Shown one piece after another: positions 57,144-64,000 of a DNA stretch of 64,000 nt. A model generated the notes under the pieces. The model was not told where the DNA came from. It saw only the letters and a list, made by a program, of their open reading frames with translations, and did not search any database. The translations under genes were made by a program, and so were the position numbers. Location of the stretch: positions 186,001 to 250,000 of the forward strand of contig KN832892.1 in NCBI GenBank assembly GCA_000827325.1, in the 5' to 3' direction. This DNA is from Oidiodendron maius Zn. Its lineage: Eukaryota > Ascomycota > Leotiomycetes > Myxotrichaceae. How positions within the stretch are numbered: the stretch's first letter is position 1; every line of letters starts with the position of its first letter.

Positions 57144-59666
57144 TTCTTAAGGCATCAACTTCCTTACGGGCTAAATCTTGAAGCCCTTTTTAACGCAGAG
57201 GTTAGGGTTTAGGATTGGTTAGGATTAGTCTCGTGGAAGGGGGGGGGGGGTCTGACCCCCATCTTTGTATATATTCTAAAAGATAGGGTGTGTTTTAGTA
57301 GGTATTGAGGTTTAGGCAGCAGACAGGATTTAGCTGGTCCCTAAATATATTTCTCACAATCAAATTAAACTGTTATCTAACATCTGAATACCAGGGCGTT
57401 CTCCATTCTAACCACACTCCAGTCTATCCCAGATCATGAAAATGGCATGATCTTAATGAAATAGATGTTTAATAACATCCCCCCAAACGGATGCCATGCA
57501 TTACTCCTTCTTCAGAGTAGAGTGGATGTCCATGCTCATGCCGCTGGACTCCTCAGCGACTATGGACCCGATCTGCTCGGTCACGACACCTAAATTCTAT
57601 ACAGGGAATGATGAGCCTTGTCGAGTAGCCACACCGTTGAGATGCGCTTGTCGCGAGGAGACGACGAATTGCAGCGGAAGTTGCGAGACCTGGACTTAGA
57701 GAAAGGTGCCATATCGGGGTGCGAGGTGAATGTCATCCATGGTGCAGGGTTTCAATGCCCAAATACTATCATCTAGTGTATTTAGAGACAACTGGAACTG
57801 ACAGTTACCCACTCCGAGACTTAGCACTTTGAGAACATAGGCGAGCTGGCTACTCAAATGTAAAACCTGTATGGAGAGAATCGTAAGATTCCAGAGTGAG
57901 AAAATCTTGTGATCTTGGCAAGAATTGTGTAGCACGCAGTTATCACTTCCCGGATTAATCCAGAGTTCGCCTCGCTCATATCCGTAGGTCGTCCGTGTTC
58001 AAAAGCCATTCCCGGATTTGAGTCGACCTGCGCTCGTTCGACAACAGCTTGGATACCGAGCCGAGTTTATAAGATTACGTACTTACTGATATTCAATGTA
58101 TAATAACTTAAGATACAGGACAACTCTTTCTGCCCGCGGAGACATCATGCAGTGAGCGGTCGGCCATTGAGATGCAGGCTACCCCGCACTTTCCAGTCAC
58201 TGCATGGATGCAGGTCCTCTACGCCCGCTGATCTTGAGCAATCTATTGTTCATATTTGCCTACAGGGTATTGCCCAGTGGCGACTTATCGGATGGAAATA
58301 GCGGATGATATCGAGGCACGGAGTAGGGCATTTATGTCACATGACGTTCTAGCATAATTCAGTCCTTAGGGTAAATGGGGATCAAAATACAGGACGCTGC
58401 TGGTAATATGTTATTATATTAGGTCAAGATCGCTCTCCTACGAGTCTAAGCGACGCCGGAGCATTGGCTCTAAGAAGAATGAGTGTTTAATCGGGGAGAG
58501 CTACGTCTAGATAACGCGGCACACCCATGGAATCTTCATGTATTTGAAAGGCACATAGCCAGCAGCATCTATAGCTGTGTCTTCGTACAGTCAATTTGAC
58601 TTGAATATGGTCATCAAGGCATGTACAGGCATAGAACACAAAACGAGAGGGTTTATATGGAGGGGCTTATCATCATACATCAGATTGCTTATACGGAGAT
58701 GCGGCAACAGCTATTGCGACAGTGATGGAGTGGCCCGTAATTGATAACATTGAACTGGAGGATACAATTGGGGTAGAGATTAGCAAATGGCTGGTATTAA
58801 ATTGGGTATTTAGAGGTACCTGCGATCACTAAGAGTACTGTGGCCACGGATCATGTAGATTTAGCTGGCCCCTGTTCTTATTCTGCGAAGAAAATTTATG
58901 GGGACTAGGTTTTATGTTCTTATTAGTCAGGTATTCTTACATGCGCTAATGAATTTTGTTCGAAGGTACTGTACTGTATCCTAGATTTTCGGCTAGAGCT
59001 AGTTTTGACATGCTGCCGTTAGATCGCGTTAGTAAAATCAGGTGTCTACCCGTCAACTTCATTGGCCAGGACATTTGCCTCGTTGTGACATCTTTTCTAG
59101 CTAGTAATAATTAAAGTAGATCTAGCATGGTTAGGACTCAGCTGAAGTGCAGAGAGCAAAAAATCTATGATTTTATATATTGTGTATAAGATGCTGCTCA
59201 GAGGATGACACATACAGGTTTCGACATGGCTGTCATGTGCTTGGTTGTTTCCTACGAACCACATGTAAGAACGAGACGGCCTATGATGCGGAGTAATTCC
59301 GCTTAGGTAGCATGGACTATAATAATTCCATCATATTAGGTTTCGGTGGAGATTGTACAGGGTTTGTGAAGCGCCTTGGTTTGCTTCCGAAAGAGGCAAG
59401 GATTCTATGGCGGGCAGTGGAAACTAAACATAGCTTTCAATACCTAGTAGGTTAATGAATACGAACGCAAGAATACCAGCCTTCCATACTGCTAACACAA
59501 AGCAGAGAGAGAAACGTGATATCTAATATCATTTCAACTCGCAAGCTACACATTATACTTACTTTAATAATCATCGACGAGCAGAAATTTGTAATTCAAT
59601 TACGTTAACACTATAAAGAAGGTACAAAGGCAATCGTCTGATCCATCTCCAAATGCATCAAAGCAA
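57144..59666. other. 2.5-kb gene-free stretch
   Basis: It includes a run of 12 G near 57240. A short open stretch at about 59310-59456 (GFGGDCTGFVKRLGLLPKEA) looks protein-like but could not be tied to a family or extended by splicing. Confidence 0.45.
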
Positions 59667-60825
59667 TCACTTGGTCTGATCGGCAGACTTCTTCTTCTTA
59701 CTCGCCGCCTGTATAAGCCTATCTGACAGGTCTCCAATTGGCAAAGTGAACGGGAAATCAAGCGTTAATAGCATCTGTGCGAAGAGAATATACCAGCCAG
59801 CCATACAAAAAGTAAATGCGCAAGCTCCCGCAGCCTGTCGTTTGTTGTCAGTAAATCTATCTAAGAAATAGTTGAGAAGAAACGAGATCTAAACTTGTAC
59901 TGGGGGTGGTGTATCATACCGTTTCAATCCTTGCACCGAGAGCAGTCTTGCCTTGAGCCAGAACCCAGTACGCAGCTGCCAGAAGGGCAAATGTGGTAGT
60001 CAAAAGCAAAAATATGAAGACAAAGACAATATTAGTACGGAGGGAGCAGACAAAGAACATTGCAGACGCGATTGACATAAAGAGAAGGAAGAACGCTAAA
60101 TTGTACGTGTCAGCATGAAGGTACATTGGACATGAAAGATCCTCACCAAAACTAGCCAGAAACTCAGCCTCACCAACTGCCGGATTGGATGCGCCGTTGG
60201 TGTATGCCCCTACTGCGTTATAAGATGGTTGAAGGGTTGCCGCCAAAGATAGCCAGAACGCTCCTATTTGCCGCAGATGATTTGTCAAGTTGATGCTCTT
60301 GGGTAGTGCTTTTGCCAAGGGAAAGGGACTTACCGTAAGTGCCAAATACGACAAAAGGGAAGGTATTGCCAAGAATCCATTCCATTACGCTTCCTATGAT
60401 TTGGAGCATGCCGCCGCAGAAGTAGAATACACCACTTAATTTGTGAGCATTAATATCATATGGCCACCGGCATTTTCCTCTTACATGGTAGCAGCACCTC
60501 CTCCGCCAGCGCCCTGCCATCCCATCAACGAACAGGCAAGAGGACTTCCTGCTAATAGGAAGCCAATCATGATTCTAACACATACAGACTTAGTACCATC
60601 ATGGTGGCAGCGTATGAATACTATGAGTATGGAGACTTACAGAGGTGTTGGGTTGCCGAACGTCTTCCTCAAATCTCCTTTAACCGAGTTTTGGGGAGTT
60701 AAATACATCTTCTCGAAAACATCTAGAGGGATAGCAACGCTATGGGCAGTTGCATGACGTTGAAGCTGCTCTTGCTGATAAGCTTCTACATCGGTGCCGT
60801 CCTTACTAGAGTAAACGTTCGCCAT
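59667..60825 (-). CDS. GPR1/FUN34/YaaH family membrane protein (acetate transporter-like)
   Basis: Exons 60825-60641, 60574-60485, 60434-60334, 60263-60147, 60095-59920 and 59834-59667 (introns 66, 50, 70, 51 and 85 bp) give 278 residues. The family signature is present: FGNPTPL, then GFLLAGSPLACSLMGWQGAG, FYFCGGMLQIIGSVMEWILG, NTFPFVVFGTYGAFWLSL and CSLRTNIVFV. Six hydrophobic helices are visible; the N-terminus is hydrophilic and the C-terminus Lys-rich (ASKKKKSADQTK). Homologues such as Ady2 and AcpA move acetate with protons across the plasma membrane. The short intron at 60096-60146 is a multiple of three, so retention would not break the frame; family alignment favours splicing it. Confidence 0.92.
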
Positions 60826-61456
60826 TATTGCGATTTGGGTTTGAGGTGCGTGATGTTGTTTGGTTTGGAGATTTTCTTAGCACTAATTGCGAGTAGCAGA
60901 TAAAATAGATATTAAGGATAGACTAGGATGATGTTGCTCATATATGCGCATTTAAGAACATGACGACCTGTCCACTAGAAAATCAATTGTGTTATAAAAG
61001 GGGTGTTATATGCAAACGCGGGTGAACAGAGGCCACTCTGACTAGCCCGTATTCGTGCTTGGTCAAGCGGACCATTTCCGTAGTACCCAAGACATGAGGG
61101 TATCAGCTCAATCGCACCCCTAGTAATCACTTACCCTTTCCGGCAGTTAGGGTGCGAATAAAATCCATACTACCCTCACCGGGGAGAACTAGACTGATGA
61201 AGAGATGCAGGCCTGATGCTATTATGATGAGTTTGAAAAATCAACAATTGAGGAGCAAGAGGCAGCTATTTTTAATAGCCACACCTCCAGAGAGAGATTG
61301 AGCGTATCAAATTTACTGACTAACGTAGTTTGGAGGCCCGCGGAACGGGTAACTCAACTCGCGGATCTGGGGGCGGAATAGGAAGCCGACCCAGATTAGG
61401 AAATAATTGCGAATGATTTTGAGGCTACGCATAGAATCAGCGGAATATTTAGGGGG

Positions 61457-61890
61457 CAGCTCTATCGACTCCAGACTTGGCTGTATCCACACCCTAGTCC
61501 ATTTTCAGCACGATCTGCCTGAATCGGCCTTTTATTCGGCATCAACAAACACTATTCTATTTACCTTCACATCAACGCCACCTGACACCAGGACCACCTC
61601 CTCCCTCCTACCTCCTACCTCCTACTTCCCGCCGACACAATGTAACCCTAAAGTAGCTGCAGGAGTAGCGGAGGGTGACTTGGTTAAGGGGATCGAGATT
61701 GAGTGTGATGTGATTGAGGTGGATTGTAGTTAGAGGCTTTTTCACTTGAATTAATGCTGAAACTGCACATGTGATTGCGCGTCAAAATGTAAACGCGGCC
61801 TTAGCGGGTGAGATTTAGCTGTGGCTTAACTTATTTGTGCCAATACGGGCTAGGGCGTCTATAAAACCAAGTCTGGAGTCGATATAGCTG
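61457..61890. repeat. Widely spaced inverted repeat upstream of the P450
   Basis: The 24-bp arms 61457-61480 (ending TCGACTCCAGACTTGG) and 61867-61890 (starting CCAAGTCTGGAGTCGA) match at 23 of 24 positions in inverted orientation, 386 bp apart. Possibly the ends of a small non-autonomous transposon; target duplications are not clear. Confidence 0.7.
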
Positions 61891-61951
61891 ACCCAATATT
61901 TATTGTGATGTTTAACGCAACGGGACAGGATCCCTGCAGAGAGAGTATGGA

Positions 61952-61965
61952 CGGAATATTTACCG
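61952..61965. promoter_or_regulatory. CGG-N8-CCG site 1 in P450 promoter
   Basis: CGGAATATTTACCG is an inverted CGG pair with an 8-bp spacer, the classic target form of a Zn2Cys6 homodimer, about 200 bp upstream of the P450 ATG. Confidence 0.55.
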
Positions 61966-62025
61966 TGTTGATCTGGAAGGAGAGACAGGGCAAGGGAGCG
62001 AAACTACTTCCCAGGAGCGAATCGA

Positions 62026-62039
62026 CGGAATGTATGCCG
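62026..62039. promoter_or_regulatory. CGG-N8-CCG site 2 in P450 promoter
   Basis: CGGAATGTATGCCG has the same half-sites and spacer length as site 1 and similar spacer bases, about 127 bp upstream of the P450 ATG. Confidence 0.55.
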
Positions 62040-62165
62040 TGACGGCGGAGGTTATCCAGAAACGATGGAACAGGACAAGACGGTAAAAGGAATATTTATC
62101 CTTTGCGGAATGGGAGTGATGCTGTCTTGGGGGGTTTTTTAATTTCTTTAGCAGATACCATAACT

Positions 62166-63921
62166 ATGGGTTACGAGACAATTGCTCTGGCCGTCTTGTC
62201 GGTCCTTGTCGTGCTTTACCATTATCTCAACCAGACGGATGTACCAAAAATCAAGGGCCTCCCAGAGATCCCCGGCGTCCCGATATTTGGCAACCTGATA
62301 CAGCTGGGCGATCGCCATGCAAAGGTTACTGGAGAGTGGGCAAAGAAGTACGGCCCAGTCTTTCAAGTTCGCATGGGCAACAAAGTGAGTCGCATGTCTA
62401 AATTCGTGCCGTTGCTGGCATAAGTTGCGACAGGCTAATCTCGTTGGAAGAGAATCGTATTTGCAAATAGTTTTGAATCCGTCAGACAGCTCTGGCTGAA
62501 AGAGCAATCAGCCCTTATTTCCCGCCCAACCTTCCACACCTTTCACAGCGTGGTGTCCAGCTCTCAAGGCTTCACAATTGGGACCTCGCCATGGGATGAG
62601 TCGTGCAAACAGCGACGCAAGGCCGCAGCCACGGCTCTCAATAGACCGGCCGTCCAGTCGTATATGCCAATCATTGACTTGGAATCGACGACAAGCATAT
62701 GTGAGCTATGGAGCGATAGCGAGGGGGGCAAGACGGATATAAATCCAATTCCCTACTTTCAGCGTTTTGCTCTGAATACAAGTCTGACCCTCAACTATGG
62801 CATCCGGATTGACGGCAACGTCCAGGACAGCTTGCTACAAGAAATCGTCGCCGTGGAGCGTGGAGTGTCAAATTTCCGCAGCACAAGTAACAACTGGCAG
62901 GACTATGTCCCACTGCTTCGTATCTTCCCCAAGATGAGTAACGAGGCTGAAGATTTCCGTGTCCGCCGTGATAAGTATCTGACCTATCTGTTGAACCTGC
63001 TGAAAAAACAGATAGCAGATGGCACCGACAAGCCTTGCATTACTGGGAATATCCTTAAGGACCCCGAGGCCAAGTTTAATGATGGTGAGTTACATGAACT
63101 GCCTCAAATATGGCGATCTAACATGTACCTAACCCGTCAACTGCTATACAGCTGAAATCAAATCTCTCTGTCTAACCATGGTCTCGGCTGGCCTGGATAC
63201 GGTTCCAGGCAATCTAGTGATGGCCTTGGCCTACCTCGGAGGGTGTGACGATGGCCAACGCATCCAAAACAAGGCATACGAGGAGATCATGAAGGTTTAC
63301 CCGCATAACGACGCGTGGAGTAAATGCCTAGTTGAAGAGAAAGTGCCGTACATCACGGCGTTCGTCAAAGAAGTCCTTCGCTATTGGACTGTGATCCCAA
63401 TCTGCCTGCCTCGGAAGAGCATTAGAGATATTAAGTGGGGCCCAGCCGTTATTCCAGCTGGTACTACGTTTTTCATGGTTAGCATGTTTCCCATTTCTTA
63501 TGATGGATCGCGACCGAAACGCTAACCAGGCCATATTTGGGGTCAGAATGCCTGGGCCGCAGACTACGATGCCGAATACTTTCATGAGCCCGAAAAGTTC
63601 ATCCCAGAGCGGTATCTCGATAGCCCTGAGAGCACTGGAACGCCCCACTATGGCTACGGTGCTGGGTCCCGTATGTGCGCGGGATCGCATTTGGCAAACA
63701 GGGAGCTCTACACAGCCTTCATCCGGTCGATCACGGCATTCACTATCCACCCACCGCAGGACTCCACAGACTTGCCGATATTAGATGCTCTAGAGTGTAA
63801 TTTGATCCCTACTGCACTCACTACGGAGCCAAAGCCTTTCAAGATCAGATTCAAGGTGCGAGATCCTGTTCTCCTACAACAGTGGATTGCCGAAAGCCAG
63901 GAACGCACCAAGGGCCTTTGA
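62166..63921 (+). CDS. Cytochrome P450, CYP504 (phenylacetate hydroxylase)-like
   Basis: Exons 62166-62384, 62451-63084, 63152-63477 and 63547-63921 (introns 66, 67 and 69 bp) give 517 residues. The ATG at 62166 opens an ER anchor (TIALAVLSVLVVLYHYL), then the proline hinge KGLPEIPGVPIFGNLIQLG. The I-helix is SAGLDTVPGN, ExxR is KEVLRYW, and the haem loop is YGAGSRMCAGSHLA with the Cys ligand. The hinge, TGEWAKKYGPVFQVRMG and SSSQGFTIGTSPWDESCKQR are characteristic of CYP504 enzymes, which hydroxylate phenylacetate or 3-hydroxyphenylacetate in catabolism. Relatives also occur in metabolite clusters, so a tailoring role is possible. Two CGG-N8-CCG sites upstream suggest Zn2Cys6 control. Confidence 0.93.
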
Positions 63922-64000
63922 CCGATGGTCAACGTTAGCAGTTATGGGGGCCACGGAAACAAGCTTTTGAATTGCTTGAATATGGAGAGGCAGAGATGCT
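63922..64000. other. 3' flank to window end
   Basis: Nothing recognised in the last 79 bases. Confidence 0.6.

Larger units (their letters stand above)
60826..62165. other. Divergent intergenic region, P450 promoter
   Basis: It holds an inverted repeat pair (61457-61480 and 61867-61890), repeated GGAATATTTA motifs, a CCTACCT microsatellite near 61610 and the two regulator sites listed below. The ORF at 61407-61733 has no recognised family. Confidence 0.5.

Noticed and set aside
59310-59456. Short open stretch with GFGGDCTGFVKRLG
   Set aside because: Protein-like but could not be extended through plausible introns or assigned to a family.
1-64000. tRNA and rRNA genes
   Set aside because: A few T-loop-like strings were seen (for example near 32440) but none with matching acceptor and anticodon arms.

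Overview
The window is nuclear DNA from a filamentous ascomycete (Pezizomycotina). Genes are split by short GT-AG introns of 44-128 bp with CTAAC/CTGAC-type branch sites. The families are typical of that group: highly reducing polyketide synthase, Zn2Cys6 regulators, GH71 alpha-1,3-glucanase, type-B carboxylesterases, CYP504-like P450. The content looks like a mosaic of a secondary-metabolite locus and accessory genome, with long gene-poor stretches, AT-rich patches, DNA-transposon remnants and several decaying genes.

Layout. 1-7241: a highly reducing PKS cut by the left edge, followed by a relic of an MFS exporter (7861-8061). 8327-10365: secreted GH71 glucanase. 11478-11836: Fot1/pogo transposase remnant, then AT-rich DNA. 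13003-21478: NTF2-like protein, frameshifted cupin gene, CocE-type hydrolase, Zn2Cys6 regulator. 24346-30848: alpha/beta hydrolase, carboxylesterase, and a regulator whose zinc cluster is damaged. 31489-41555: frameshifted isochorismatase-like gene, alpha/beta hydrolase, aldo-keto reductase, GC-rich intronless FAD oxidoreductase, second alpha/beta hydrolase. 42706-49793: an intact copy of the mitochondrial complex I subunit PSST/NDUFS7, a decayed regulator, a fatty-acid 2-hydroxylase and an intact paralogue of that regulator. 50580-64000: glyoxalase-fold relic, secreted carboxylesterase, TA-flanked MITE, GPR1/FUN34/YaaH membrane protein, and a CYP504-like P450 with CGG-N8-CCG sites upstream.

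Most striking is the NDUFS7 copy. It keeps its presequence, introns and all four N2 iron-sulfur ligands, but differs from the usual fungal sequence at residues beside the ubiquinone pocket. Next to regulators and in the same window as a PKS, it looks like a self-resistance copy of an inhibitor target, which would predict a complex I inhibitor as product. This is inference: the window does not show that the PKS (35 kb away) and the NDUFS7 copy belong to one cluster, nor whether a second copy exists elsewhere. A 37-bp element shared by the promoters of two hydrolase genes (18089-18125 and 24080-24116) suggests that at least part of the 17-25 kb region is co-regulated. The window-wide set of PKS, P450, hydrolases, reductase, cupin and NTF2-like genes would fit a tailoring set, but erosion has begun: exporter, cupin, isochorismatase and two regulators all show damage.
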